Assembly: GCF_015910535.1 (NCBI RefSeq)
Contig: NZ_JACBJG010000007.1
Coordinates: forward strand, 124,001-188,000
DNA from: Saccharomonospora sp. NB11
GTDB taxonomy: Bacteria; Actinomycetota; Actinomycetes; Mycobacteriales; Pseudonocardiaceae
Direction of reading: 5' to 3'
DNA: 64,000 bases
The position numbers and the translations under genes were made by a program. Position 1 is the stretch's first letter. The number at the start of each line of letters is the position of its first letter. The notes beneath the pieces are model-generated. The model did no database searches. It was given only the letters and a program-made list of their open reading frames with translations, and was not told where the DNA came from. This document shows, in pieces, positions 16,596-25,769 of the stretch.

Positions 16596-19430
16596 TCACT
16601 CAGGGTGCGGGCGGGCTCGGTCTAGGATTTGTGCGAGGTGCAGGGAACGACGTCCGGTGAGTTCGGTGATCTGGGTGCGGCAGCTGAAGCCGTCGGCCAG
16701 CACCAACTCGTCGGGATCGGCGGCCTCGACGGCGGGCACGAGCACCCGGTTGGCAGCGGCCACCGACACGTCGTAGTGACCACGCTCCACACCGAAGTTG
16801 CCTGCCAGTCCACAGCAGCCGGAGTCGAGCGTGCGGTTGTCGACGCCGGCTCGACGCAGGAGTCGTTCGTCGGCGTCGTGGCCGAGGACCGCGTGCTGGT
16901 GGCAGTGCTGTTGGGTGAGGGCGCGTGCGCCGAGCGGAGCGAACTCCACGTCGGGCGCGTGTCGGTCGAGGAACTCGGCGAGCGTCAGTGCGGGCACGGG
17001 CGGGGTGTCCAGCAGCTCGTGCACGTCGTGGCGCAGCACGGCGAGGCAGCTCGGTTCGAGTCCGACGATGGGCGTGCCCGCCTCGATGTCGTCGCGCAAC
17101 ACGTCCAGGCTGTGTCGGAGCACGCGCCGGGCGATGCCGAGCTGTCCCGTCGAGATCCACGTCAGTCCACAGCAGACCGAACTGCGGGGGAGGACGACGT
17201 CGAACCCCGCGTGTTCCAGCACTCGGGTGGCTGCCGCGCCGATCTCCGGTGCGAAGTGGTCGGTGAACGTGTCCGGCCAGAGCACCACCCGGGGGCGGTC
17301 TCCACCACCGGTGCGGGGCTTGCGTCGCCAGGCGCGGCGCAGTGTCGTGGGTGCGAACGTCGGGAGTTGCCGTTCCTCCGCGATGCCCCCGAGGCGTTTC
17401 GCGAGCGCGGCCAGCGGGCGGGAGCGCAACGCGGCGTTCACGACACCGGGCGCCCGGGAGGCCAGGCGTGCCCACAGCGGCAGGAACCCGAGCGAGTAGT
17501 GGCTCGCGGGTCGCACCTTGCCCGCGTAGTGGTGATGCAGAAACTCGGCCTTGTAGGAGGCCATGTCGACGTCGACGGGGCAGTCGGACAGACACCCCTT
17601 GCACGCCAGGCACAGGTCGAGGGCGTCGCGCACCTCCGTGGAGTCCCAGCCGTCGGTGATCGTCTCGCCGCGCAGCATCTCGAACAGCAGGCGCGCGCGA
17701 CCACGGGTGGAGTGCTCCTCCTGCCGGGTCACCATGTAGCTGGGGCACATCACGCCGGTGCTGGTGTCGACGCACTTGCCGACGCCGACGCAGCGACGCG
17801 CGGCCGTGGCGAGGCTGCCGCCGTCGTGCGGGTAGCGGAGGGTCAGGGGGAGCTGCTTCGTCGGGCCGGAGAAGCGCAGGTCGGCGTCCAGCGGGCGCGG
17901 GCGCACGAGGTTGCCCGGGTTGAGGACGTCGTCGGGGTCCCAGATCGCCTTGAACGCCTCGAACAGCCGCAGCAGCTCCGGCGAGTACATGCGGGGCAGG
18001 AGTTCCGCGCGGGCCTGCCCGTCGCCGTGTTCGCCGGACAGCGATCCGCCGTGGGCGACCACGAGGTCGGCGGCGTCGGTGAGGAACCTCCGGAACGTCC
18101 CCACCCCGTCGTCGGTGAGCAGGTCGAAGTCGATGCGCACGTGCACGCAGCCCTCGCCGAAGTGCCCGTACGGGATGCCGCGCAGCCCGTACGAGGCGAG
18201 CAGTTCGCGGAACGAGCGCAGGTAGGAGCCGAGGTGTTCGGGCGGGACGGCGGCGTCCTCCCAGCCCGGCCACGCCTCCGATCCGTCGGCCATGCGGGTG
18301 GCGGTGCCCGCGGCGGACTCGCGGATGCCCCAGAGCTGCCGTTGGCGTGCCGGGTCGGTGGTGACGGACGTCGTGGCTCCGGTCTCGCGCGCCAACGCCG
18401 CCGCCAGCGCTTCGGCGTTGTGGCGGGCCTCGTCGGGGTCGTCGCCGCCGACCTCGACGAACAGCCAGCCGCGGCCGTCGGGCAGCGAGTCGAGCGCCGC
18501 GGGACGTCGGCCGCGTGCGAGGAGGATGTCGACGAGGTCGGCGCCCATGCCCTCCACGGTGAGGGGACGGTGGGAGAGGACCTGCGGGGCGGCGTCGGCG
18601 GCGGCGATGTCGTCGGCGAACCCGGCCACGACGAGGGCCCGCGCGCGGGGCGAGGGCACGAGGCGCACCGTGGCCTCGGTGATCAGCACGCACGTGCCTT
18701 CCGTGCCCACGAGTGCCCTGGCGAGGTCGGTGCCGTTCTCGGGGAGCAGCGCGTCGAGGGCGTAGCCGGACACCCGGCGCGGCAGCGTGGGGAAGCCGGT
18801 GCGCAAAACGGCGAGGTTGCCGTGGGCGAGGTCGTGCAGCGCCTCGCGGATCGCGTTCGCGCGTTCGGTGGGCTCGCCCACGACGCGGTCGCCGGGGCCG
18901 ACGGTGAGCCGGGCGCCGTCGCCGGTGACGACGTCGAGCGACACGACGTTGTCGGCGGTGCGGCCCCAGGCCACGGAGTGCGAGCCGCACGCGTCGTTGC
19001 CGAGCATGCCGCCGAGCGTGCAGCGGCTGTGGGTCGAGGGGTCGGGCCCGAAGGTCAGTCCGTGTTCCGCGGCGGCGGCGCGCAACGTGTCGAGGACGAC
19101 CCCGGGCTGCACGCGCGCCACACGCCGATCGGGGTCGATCTCCAGGATGCGGTTCAGGTGGCGGCTGTAGTCGAGGACGACGCCCTCGCCGAGCGCCTGC
19201 CCGCCGATGCCGGTGCCCGCGCCCCGCGCCGTGACGCCGACCCCGTGCGCGCGGGCGACCCGCAGCACCGCCGCCACGTCGTCGGCGTCGCGCGGGAACA
19301 CGACGGCGCGCGGGACGTGCCGGTAGTTCGACGCGTCCATGCTGAACATCGCTCGGGCGGTGGGGCCGGCGTCCACCTCGCCCGTGACGACGCGGGTCAG
19401 GTCCTCGACGAGGGTCGGCACGGTGGTCAC
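16596..19430 (-). CDS. FAD- and Fe-S-binding D-2-hydroxyacid dehydrogenase (D-lactate / D-2-hydroxyglutarate type)
   Basis: 944-residue fusion flavoenzyme. The N-terminal half is an FAD-linked oxidase of the GlcD/VAO type, with the FAD loop TARGAGTGIGGQALGEGV, then PSTHSRCTLGGMLGNDACGSH and PYGHFGEGCVHVRIDFDL. The C-terminal half carries two Fe-S motifs (CVGVGKCVDTSTGVMCP and CLACKGCLSDCP) and two cysteine-rich CCG domains (SSVCCGLTW, DSGCCGLAGNFGVERGHY). This architecture is that of E. coli YdiJ, a D-2-hydroxyglutarate dehydrogenase, and of respiratory D-lactate dehydrogenases. The GTG start overlaps the upstream transhydrogenase stop by 4 bp. That coupling to a hydroxyacid-oxoacid transhydrogenase favours D-2-hydroxyglutarate as substrate (inference). 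Confidence 0.85.
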   Translation of the reverse strand: MTTVPTLVEDLTRVVTGEVDAGPTARAMFSMDASNYRHVPRAVVFPRDADDVAAVLRVARAHGVGVTARGAGTGIGGQALGEGVVLDYSRHLNRILEIDPDRRVARVQPGVVLDTLRAAAAEHGLTFGPDPSTHSRCTLGGMLGNDACGSHSVAWGRTADNVVSLDVVTGDGARLTVGPGDRVVGEPTERANAIREALHDLAHGNLAVLRTGFPTLPRRVSGYALDALLPENGTDLARALVGTEGTCVLITEATVRLVPSPRARALVVAGFADDIAAADAAPQVLSHRPLTVEGMGADLVDILLARGRRPAALDSLPDGRGWLFVEVGGDDPDEARHNAEALAAALARETGATTSVTTDPARQRQLWGIRESAAGTATRMADGSEAWPGWEDAAVPPEHLGSYLRSFRELLASYGLRGIPYGHFGEGCVHVRIDFDLLTDDGVGTFRRFLTDAADLVVAHGGSLSGEHGDGQARAELLPRMYSPELLRLFEAFKAIWDPDDVLNPGNLVRPRPLDADLRFSGPTKQLPLTLRYPHDGGSLATAARRCVGVGKCVDTSTGVMCPSYMVTRQEEHSTRGRARLLFEMLRGETITDGWDSTEVRDALDLCLACKGCLSDCPVDVDMASYKAEFLHHHYAGKVRPASHYSLGFLPLWARLASRAPGVVNAALRSRPLAALAKRLGGIAEERQLPTFAPTTLRRAWRRKPRTGGGDRPRVVLWPDTFTDHFAPEIGAAATRVLEHAGFDVVLPRSSVCCGLTWISTGQLGIARRVLRHSLDVLRDDIEAGTPIVGLEPSCLAVLRHDVHELLDTPPVPALTLAEFLDRHAPDVEFAPLGARALTQQHCHQHAVLGHDADERLLRRAGVDNRTLDSGCCGLAGNFGVERGHYDVSVAAANRVLVPAVEAADPDELVLADGFSCRTQITELTGRRSLHLAQILDRARPHPE

Positions 19431-20704
19431 CAGTTCCGGAGGGACTCGGTGAGCACGGTGGTGAGGTCGGCCTCGCCGACGTCGCGGGGCGCGACGGCGA
19501 GCAGGCGTTGCTGTTGCAGCGCACCCTCGACGAGCGCGGGGACGTCCGACTCGGCGTAGCCGACCGCCGAGAGCCCGTTGGGGATGCCGATGTCGCGCAT
19601 CAACGCGGTCAACGCGGCCGGGAGCGCCTCCCGGGGATCACGTTGGGCGGGCGCGTTCGGGGCGAGGATGCGGGCGGCGTGCAGGTGGCGCTCCGGGTCG
19701 GTGGGGAAGGTGAACCGGAACGCGGCGGGAGCGGTGAGCGAGACGGACTCGCCGTGGGGAACGAGCGGCTCGTCCTGCGGGTAGTCGGCCGGGCGGTAGC
19801 CGCGCACGCGGCCGGCGATCGGGTACGCGCAGGCGTGGGGGACGTGCACGCCCGCGTTGCCGAAGCCCATCCCCGCGTACGTGGCGGCGAGCATCATGTC
19901 CGTGCGCGCGTCGAGGTCGCCGCCGTTGAGCACCGCCCTGCGGAACGACCGCGCGAGCAGGTGCAGGGCCTTCTCCGTCCAGGCGTCGGAGATGGGGTTC
20001 GCGCCGTTGTAGGCGACGCGGGTCTGCGGCGTGTGCCGGGGGAAGGAGTGGAACGGCCGCGCGGTGTAGGACTCCAGGGCATGGCAGAGCACGTCCATGC
20101 CGCTGGCGGCGGTCACGCGCGGGGGCATGGACAGCGTGACCAGCGGGTCGACGATCGCCGTGGTCGGCCGCAGGTAGGGGTGGCTGATGCCGGACTTCAC
20201 CTTCAGGTCGACGAAGTCCATGATGCAGACGGGCGTGGTCTCCGACCCCGTTCCGGCCGTCGTCGGCACGGCGACCAGCGGCTTGAGAGGTCCCGGCGGG
20301 GCCTTGGCGGCGCCGATCGGCTTGTTGACGTAGTCGAACAGGTCGGCGGGGTGCGTGGTGAGCAGGTTGACGGCCTTCGCGGTGTCGATGGCCGACCCGC
20401 CGCCGACGGCCACGAAGCCGTCCCACGTCGACTGCCGGGCGAACTCGACGGCTTCCAGCACGCTGACGTCGGTGGGCTCGACGCGGACGCCGTCGTAGAC
20501 CTCGGCGGTCAGCCCGGCGGCGCGGGCCGCCTCGGCGACGCGGTCGGCGATGCCCGTGGCCGCGACGCCGGGGTCGGTGACGATCAGTACCCGCTGCGCA
20601 CCCTGTTGAGCGAGGTCGTGACCGATTTCGTCGATCGCGCCGGCGCCGAACTTCAACGGCGTCGCGCCCCACGTGAACACGGTTTCGTGTCGGTAGTCGA
20701 CCAT
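19427..20704 (-). CDS. Hydroxyacid-oxoacid transhydrogenase (iron-containing alcohol dehydrogenase family)
   Basis: 425 residues resembling human ADHFE1, which oxidises 4-hydroxybutyrate while reducing 2-oxoglutarate to D-2-hydroxyglutarate. Seen: ETVFTWGATPLKFGAGA at the N-terminus, the nucleotide loop AVGGGSAIDTAKAVNLL, VPTTAGTGSETT, metal-site region MDVLCHALESY and NAGVHVPHACAYPIAG, and the ADHFE1-like insert HGESVSLTAPAAFRFTFPTDPERH. ATG 20704 is chosen because GGGGAGGGG precedes it; the open frame continues to 20758 but would run through the palindromic operator. First gene of a two-gene operon with the FAD/Fe-S dehydrogenase (4-bp overlap). Confidence 0.82.
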   Translation of the reverse strand: MVDYRHETVFTWGATPLKFGAGAIDEIGHDLAQQGAQRVLIVTDPGVAATGIADRVAEAARAAGLTAEVYDGVRVEPTDVSVLEAVEFARQSTWDGFVAVGGGSAIDTAKAVNLLTTHPADLFDYVNKPIGAAKAPPGPLKPLVAVPTTAGTGSETTPVCIMDFVDLKVKSGISHPYLRPTTAIVDPLVTLSMPPRVTAASGMDVLCHALESYTARPFHSFPRHTPQTRVAYNGANPISDAWTEKALHLLARSFRRAVLNGGDLDARTDMMLAATYAGMGFGNAGVHVPHACAYPIAGRVRGYRPADYPQDEPLVPHGESVSLTAPAAFRFTFPTDPERHLHAARILAPNAPAQRDPREALPAALTALMRDIGIPNGLSAVGYAESDVPALVEGALQQQRLLAVAPRDVGEADLTTVLTESLRNW

Positions 20705-20737
20705 GGCCCCTCCCCGGTGAGCGACTGGGAGACCCGA

Positions 20738-20760
20738 GAGTGGCATGTGGCATGCCACTC
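20738..20760. promoter_or_regulatory. Perfect palindrome, likely GntR operator
   Basis: GAGTGGCATG, spacer TGG, then CATGCCACTC: a 10-bp perfect inverted repeat, with a nested 12-bp palindrome GTGGCATGCCAC at 20747-20758. It lies 34 bp upstream of the transhydrogenase start, between it and the GntR gene, so the local regulator is the natural binder. Confidence 0.65.
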
Positions 20761-20822
20761 GTCAAGACTCCTGGTCAGGTGCCTCGTACCGTCGGGGAGT
20801 ACCCCGTTCGGTCGGTCGGTGC

Positions 20823-21527
20823 TCAGTCGGTCAGTCGCGTCCAGTCGTAGGAGACGTGCACGGACTCGCCGGACTCGGCCGACTCCTGCGCGATGATGAG
20901 CCGCGCCGTGGTGAGCAGGTGCTCCCGCATGGCCTCCGCGGCCTCGCCGGGCTTGCCCGCCGCCACGAGATCGGCGATGGCCTCGTGCTCGGCGAGGATG
21001 TCGGCCAGGCTCCGACTCCGGTCCACAGTGGAAGAGCCGCGCAGGAACACCATGTCGCGCAACGAGTCGACGTAGCGGGCGAGGCGCAGGTTGCCGGAGG
21101 CGACGTTGATGGCCTCGTGGAACTTCCGGTCGGCCGCCATGAACGCCGACTCGTCGCGTTCCCGCTCGGCGCGGCGCATGGCGTCGAGGTGGGTGGCCAA
21201 CTGCTCGGCGAGACCGGGCGTGCGCTGGCTCGTGGCGCGGAACGTCGCGGGCACCTCCAGCAGCAGCCGCATCGCGAAGACCTCCTCCAGGTCGTGCAGC
21301 GAGGTCTGCAACACGCGGATGCCCCGATTGCGTTCGAAGCGCACCATTCCGCGTTCGGCGAGCTGGATCAACGCCTCGCGCACGGGAGTGCGGGACACCC
21401 CGAGCCGGGCGGCCAGATCGTGCACCGAGTACAGCGTCCCGGGCACGAGTTCACCGCTGACGATGGCCCCGCGCAGCTCGTCGAGGATCGTCCTGGCGAG
21501 GTTCCGGTCGGTGTCGATCTGCCGCAT
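20823..21527 (-). CDS. GntR-family regulator with FCD domain
   Basis: 234 residues from ATG 21527 (MRQIDTDRNLARTIL). The N-terminal winged HTH is VHDLAARLGVSRTPVREALIQLAERGMV; the FCD ligand-binding domain carries the family's metal-binding residues in ADRKFHEAI, AEHEAIADLV and AMREHLL. A longer frame opens at 21638, but the extra residues are not family-like and overlap the divergent MFS region. It sits upstream of the transhydrogenase and dehydrogenase genes on the same strand and should control them through the palindrome at 20738. A GntR regulator (DhdR of Achromobacter) is known to sense D-2-hydroxyglutarate; this one may do likewise. Confidence 0.88.
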   Translation of the reverse strand: MRQIDTDRNLARTILDELRGAIVSGELVPGTLYSVHDLAARLGVSRTPVREALIQLAERGMVRFERNRGIRVLQTSLHDLEEVFAMRLLLEVPATFRATSQRTPGLAEQLATHLDAMRRAERERDESAFMAADRKFHEAINVASGNLRLARYVDSLRDMVFLRGSSTVDRSRSLADILAEHEAIADLVAAGKPGEAAEAMREHLLTTARLIIAQESAESGESVHVSYDWTRLTD

Positions 21528-21665
21528 TCGCCCATCGTCCCATGTGCTCGACGCCGGTGAGGACGACTTCGTGGCGCTGGTGCCGACGTGCTCGGACAGG
21601 CCCCCGAACGGCTTCGTCACATTCCGCTGGAGGTCCACCTAGCTGGAGATTGCAGGCTGTGGGCC

Positions 21666-23042
21666 ATGACACGGACCGAACCACGGCGGGGTGTGCTCTG
21701 GACTCCCGAACACCGGCTGACGACCGCCGGGTTGCTGCTGGTGATCACCCTGCTCGCGTTCGAGAGCATGGGCGTGGCCACGGCGATGCCCACCATGGTC
21801 GCCGACCTCGACGGCGGCGAGCTGTATTCGTGGCCGTTCACCGCCTTCCTCGTCGCGAGCGTCGCGGCCACGGTGCTGTCCGGTCGGGTGTGCGACCGGC
21901 GCGGCCCGACGCTGTCGCTGCTCGCCGGTCCGTGGCTCTTCCTGGTCGGTCTCGTGACGGCGGGGGCCGCGCCGAGCATGGAAGTGCTACTGGCGGGGCG
22001 CGCCCTCCAGGGATTCGGAGCCGGGGTGCTCATGGTGGCGACGTCACTGCTCGTCGCGCTCACCTACGACGACCGGGAACGTCCGGTGATGTACGCGGCG
22101 AACGCGGCGGCGTGGGTGTTGCCTGCCGTCGTCGGCCCGTCGATCGCCGGGGTCGTGACGGAGACCGTGGGGTGGCGCTGGGTCTACCTCGGGCTGGTGC
22201 CGCTGATGCTGGTGGGCATCGCGCTGCTCGTGCCGGTGGTGCGCCGCCTGCCCGCACACGTGCCCGACCCGGCGGCGCGGCGGGCGGGAATCGTCGCGGC
22301 GGTGGTCGTGGCGCTCGCGGTGGCCGTCCTGATGTGGGCGGCACAGCATCCCTCGCCGGTCGCGTTCGGCTACGGCGGTGTCGCGCTCGTCGTCGCCGTG
22401 ATGTGCCTGCGCACGTTGTTGCCCACCGGCACACTGCGGGCCCGTGCGGGACTGCCGACCGTGGTCGCGAGCCGGGCGCTGCTCGGCGGTGCGTTCGCGG
22501 GGATGGAGGCCTACCTGCCGTTGACCATGTCGCAGGTGCACGGCTACAACGCCGCACTCGCCGGACTCCCGTTGACGGTGAGCGCGGTGAGCTGGTCGGC
22601 GGCGTCGGCGGTCCAGGGCAGGCACCCCGACTGGAGCCGAGCCGCCCTGCTCCGGGCGGGGTTCGCGTTCGTGGGGGCGGGCCTCGTGCTGTTCGCGCTG
22701 GTGGCCTGGGGCGGTGCGCCGGCGTGGGTGGCGTTCGCCGCGGCGGCCTGCGGAGGTGCGGGCATGGGCATCGGCCTGCCGTCGATCTCGGTGCTGCTGT
22801 TGCGGCTGTCGCCGGTGGCGGAACGTGGCTTCAACACCTCGGCCGTGCAGCTCGGTGACTGGATCTCGTCCGCGCTGACGATCGGCGCGGGCGGCGTGCT
22901 GCTCGGTGTGTTCGGCAGCACGCACGACCCGTCGCTGCCTGTCGCCGTGCTGGCGCTGGTGCTGGCGTCGGTGGCGGTGCTGGGAGCCGGGCTCGCCGCG
23001 CGAGGACTCGGGGTGGAGGGGGCGGAACCGGAGCGGGTCTGA
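21666..23042 (+). CDS. MFS transporter
   Basis: 458-residue inner-membrane proton-coupled transporter with about 12-14 hydrophobic helices. The loop VLSGRVCDRRGPTLSLLAGP after helix 2 is the major-facilitator motif A, and ALQGFGAGVLMVATSLL fits motif B/C regions of drug-efflux members. ATG 21666 gives a short cytoplasmic N-terminus (MTRTEPRRGVLWTPEHRL) as expected; the frame opens earlier but overlaps the divergent GntR gene. No ribosome-binding site is obvious. Substrate unknown. It ends 57 bp before the cysteine desulfurase gene. Confidence 0.85.
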   Translation: MTRTEPRRGVLWTPEHRLTTAGLLLVITLLAFESMGVATAMPTMVADLDGGELYSWPFTAFLVASVAATVLSGRVCDRRGPTLSLLAGPWLFLVGLVTAGAAPSMEVLLAGRALQGFGAGVLMVATSLLVALTYDDRERPVMYAANAAAWVLPAVVGPSIAGVVTETVGWRWVYLGLVPLMLVGIALLVPVVRRLPAHVPDPAARRAGIVAAVVVALAVAVLMWAAQHPSPVAFGYGGVALVVAVMCLRTLLPTGTLRARAGLPTVVASRALLGGAFAGMEAYLPLTMSQVHGYNAALAGLPLTVSAVSWSAASAVQGRHPDWSRAALLRAGFAFVGAGLVLFALVAWGGAPAWVAFAAAACGGAGMGIGLPSISVLLLRLSPVAERGFNTSAVQLGDWISSALTIGAGGVLLGVFGSTHDPSLPVAVLALVLASVAVLGAGLAARGLGVEGAEPERV

Positions 23043-23099
23043 TGTGATGCGCGGCCATGCCGTCAGCGTGATCCGGACGCGCGACTACCCTGGACGGTG

Positions 23100-24305
23100 A
23101 TGACGTACCTCGACCACGCGGCCACCACGCCCATGGTGCCGGAGGCCCTCGCGGCCATGACCGACGCGCTGTCCACGTTGGGCAACGCCTCGTCACTGCA
23201 CTCCTCGGGCCGTCGGGCTCGCCGAGTGGTCGAGGAGGCCAGGGAAGCGATCGCCGAGGCCGTCGGCGCGCGCCCCTCGGAGGTGCTGTTCACCGCCGGA
23301 GGCACCGAGAGCGACAACCTCGCCGTCAAGGGCATCTTCTGGGCCCGGCGCCGCAGCGACCCGCGCCGCCGCCGGGTGTTGGCGAGCGCCGTCGAACACC
23401 ACGCCGTGCTCGACGCCGTGCAGTGGCTCGCCGACCACGAGGGCGCCGAGGTGACGTGGTTGGAGGTCGACCAGCACGCGCGGGTGCGGCCCGACTCGCT
23501 GCGGGCCGCACTCGACGAGAACCCCGACGACGTGGCGCTGGCCACCGTGATGTGGGCGAACAACGAGGTCGGCACCATCAACCCGGTGCCGGAGCTGGCG
23601 GCCGTGTGCGCGGAGTACGGCGTGCCCCTGCACACCGACGCCGTGCAGGCGATGAGTGCCGTGGAGGTGGACTTCGCCGCGAGCGGTGCCGCCGCCCTCA
23701 CGCTCACCGGGCACAAGCTCGGCGGCCCGTACGGGGTCGGCGTGCTGCTGCTGCGGCGGGACACCCCGGCCACGCCACTGCTGCACGGTGGTGGTCAGGA
23801 GCGTGAGGTGCGGTCGGGAACGCTGGACGTCCCCGGCATCCACGCGCTCGCCACGGCCGTGACCGTTGCGGTGGAACGCAGGGCCGAGCACGCCGCCCGC
23901 CTCGTGAAGCTGCGGGACGATCTCGTGGCCGGGGTGCGGGCCGAGGTGCCCGACGTGGTGCTCAACGGTCCGCCGCAGGACGCGCCCGACCGGCTGCCGG
24001 GCATCGTGCACCTGACCTTCCCCGGCTGCGCCGGCGACAGCCTGCTGATGCTGCTCGACGCGAAGGGCATCGAGTGCTCGACGGGCTCGGCGTGCACGGC
24101 GGGGGTGGCCGAGCCGAGTCACGTGCTGCTGGCGATGGGCGCGGACGCCGCGTCGGCACGCAGTTCGTTGCGGTTCTCGCTGGGGCACACGTCGACCGAG
24201 GCCGACGTCGACGCGCTCGCAGCCGAGATCGGCGGTGTGGTGGTCAGGGCCCGCCAGGCCGGGTTGTCCGGCATGCGCAGGACGCGAAGCGATCAGGAGG
24301 TGTAG
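23100..24305 (+). CDS. Cysteine desulfurase (IscS/NifS class)
   Basis: PLP enzyme of 401 residues that frees sulfur from cysteine. Motifs: [10 protein letters not shown] at the start, [10 protein letters not shown], the histidine of [29 protein letters not shown], the PLP lysine in [12 protein letters not shown], and the persulfide cysteine in [11 protein letters not shown]. The next gene, mnmA, starts 2 bp later, so this enzyme most likely feeds tRNA 2-thiouridylation; the same pair is adjacent in mycobacteria (Rv3025c-Rv3024c). ATG 23100 has TACCCT eight bases upstream, so it may be leaderless. Confidence 0.94.
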   Translation: MTYLDHAATTPMVPEALAAMTDALSTLGNASSLHSSGRRARRVVEEAREAIAEAVGARPSEVLFTAGGTESDNLAVKGIFWARRRSDPRRRRVLASAVEHHAVLDAVQWLADHEGAEVTWLEVDQHARVRPDSLRAALDENPDDVALATVMWANNEVGTINPVPELAAVCAEYGVPLHTDAVQAMSAVEVDFAASGAAALTLTGHKLGGPYGVGVLLLRRDTPATPLLHGGGQEREVRSGTLDVPGIHALATAVTVAVERRAEHAARLVKLRDDLVAGVRAEVPDVVLNGPPQDAPDRLPGIVHLTFPGCAGDSLLMLLDAKGIECSTGSACTAGVAEPSHVLLAMGADAASARSSLRFSLGHTSTEADVDALAAEIGGVVVRARQAGLSGMRRTRSDQEV

Positions 24306-24307
24306 CG

Positions 24308-25399
24308 GTGCGGGTACTGGCCGCGATGAGCGGGGGAGTGGACTCGGCGGTCGCCGCGGCGCGGGCCGTCGAGGCGGGACACGACGTGGTCGGTGTCCAC
24401 CTGGCGCTGTCGGCGAAGCCCGGCACGCTGCGGACGGGGTCGCGCGGGTGCTGCACGATCGAGGATGCGCACGACGCCCGGCGGGCCGCCGACATCCTCG
24501 ACATCCCGTTCTACGTCTGGGACTTCGCCGAGCGGTTCACCGAGGAGGTCGTGGAGACCTTCGTCGGCGAGTACGCCGCGGGTCGCACGCCGAACCCGTG
24601 CGTGACGTGCAACGAGAAGATCAAGTTCGAGGCCCTGCTGGAGAAGGCGATGGCGCTGGGCTTCGATGCCGTGTGCACCGGGCACTACGCGCGGCTGTCC
24701 GTCGTGGACGGTGTGCCGGAGTTGCGGCGCAGCGCCGACGAGGGCAAGGACCAGTCGTACGTGCTCGCGTCGCTCACCCCCGAACAGCTCCGCCACGCCA
24801 TGTTCCCGCTCGGCGACTCGGTGAAGGCGGACGTGCGGGTCGAGGCCGAGCGGCGGGGACTGCCGGTGGCGCGTAAGCCCGACAGCCACGACATCTGCTT
24901 CATTCCCGACGGCGACACGAGGTCGTTCCTGGAGAAGCGACTCGGGCAGCGTCCCGGGGATCTCGTCGACGCCGAGACCGGCGCAGTCCTGGGACGACAC
25001 ACCGGGGTGCACGGCTTCACCGTCGGGCAGCGCAAGGGGCTCGGCATCGACGCGCCCGCGCCCGACGGCAGGCCTCGGTACGTGCTGGCGCTGGAACCGG
25101 TGTCGGGCACGGTGAAGGTCGGGTCGGCCAAGGACCTCGCCGTGAGCCGTATCGAGGCCGACCGCCCGATCTGGCCGAGCGAGACCCCGCTCGACGGCCC
25201 CACCGAGTGCGTCGCCCAGGTCCGGGCCCACGGCGGCACCGCGTCGGCCGTGGCCGAGGTGGTCGACGGCCGCGTGGTCGTGGAGCTGCGGGAGCCGCTG
25301 CGCGGTGTCGCACCCGGTCAGGTCGTGGTGCTCTACCGGCCGGACGCCGACGCGGGCGACGTGGTGCTGGGCAGCGCGAAGATCGCCGCCACGGCCTGA
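24308..25399 (+). CDS. mnmA: tRNA-specific 2-thiouridylase
   Basis: 363 residues. Adds sulfur at C2 of the wobble uridine in Glu/Gln/Lys tRNAs using ATP and persulfide sulfur. P-loop [11 protein letters not shown] near the N-terminus, [11 protein letters not shown] with the first catalytic cysteine, [19 protein letters not shown], and [11 protein letters not shown] with the second catalytic cysteine. GTG 24308 is preceded by GGAGGTG overlapping the stop of the desulfurase gene, so the two are translationally linked. Confidence 0.97.
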   Translation: MRVLAAMSGGVDSAVAAARAVEAGHDVVGVHLALSAKPGTLRTGSRGCCTIEDAHDARRAADILDIPFYVWDFAERFTEEVVETFVGEYAAGRTPNPCVTCNEKIKFEALLEKAMALGFDAVCTGHYARLSVVDGVPELRRSADEGKDQSYVLASLTPEQLRHAMFPLGDSVKADVRVEAERRGLPVARKPDSHDICFIPDGDTRSFLEKRLGQRPGDLVDAETGAVLGRHTGVHGFTVGQRKGLGIDAPAPDGRPRYVLALEPVSGTVKVGSAKDLAVSRIEADRPIWPSETPLDGPTECVAQVRAHGGTASAVAEVVDGRVVVELREPLRGVAPGQVVVLYRPDADAGDVVLGSAKIAATA

Positions 25400-25411
25400 A
25401 CCCGGCGCGAC

Positions 25412-25621
25412 TCAGCGCGGCGGGACGACCGTCGACTCGATCTCGTCGGCGCGGCTGATGAGGTCGTCGGCGAGGGCGCGCAGCGCGAGCCCGATCTCGC
25501 GAAGTGGCTGCGGCGGTAGTTCGCCGTCGCGTTGCTGCGCCATCGCCTCGGCCGCCACGAGCCCGAGACAGCGGTTCACCCTCGACATGCGCACCAACAG
25601 TTCACGGTCGCGTTCGATCAC
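25412..25621 (-). CDS. Small helical protein of unknown function
   Basis: 69 residues from GTG 25621, preceded by GGAGG; a start at 25684 would add 21 arginine-rich residues. Sequence is amphipathic helix throughout (RELLVRMSRVNRCLGLVAAEAM, LREIGLALRALADDLISRADEI) and no membrane segment is seen. It converges on mnmA 12 bp away. I recognise no family; the call rests on codon use, ribosome-binding site and spacing. Confidence 0.5.
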   Translation of the reverse strand: MIERDRELLVRMSRVNRCLGLVAAEAMAQQRDGELPPQPLREIGLALRALADDLISRADEIESTVVPPR

Positions 25622-25769
25622 CGCTCGCCGTCCTCCGTGGAGTCGTCGTACCCGGCCGATCGTCGAACCGCAGTCCGCTCCCACGGCCCGCCGTCGTCCA
25701 GCTCATGAGGACACCATCGGAACGGCGGCGTTCGCACGAGAGGGTATGCGCCATGCGCATGGGCTCGCA

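Noticed and set aside
16629-19559. Plus-strand 976-codon open frame antisense to the FAD/Fe-S dehydrogenase
   Set aside because: Same codon-bias artefact; low-complexity Gly/Arg/Val composition and no ribosome-binding site.
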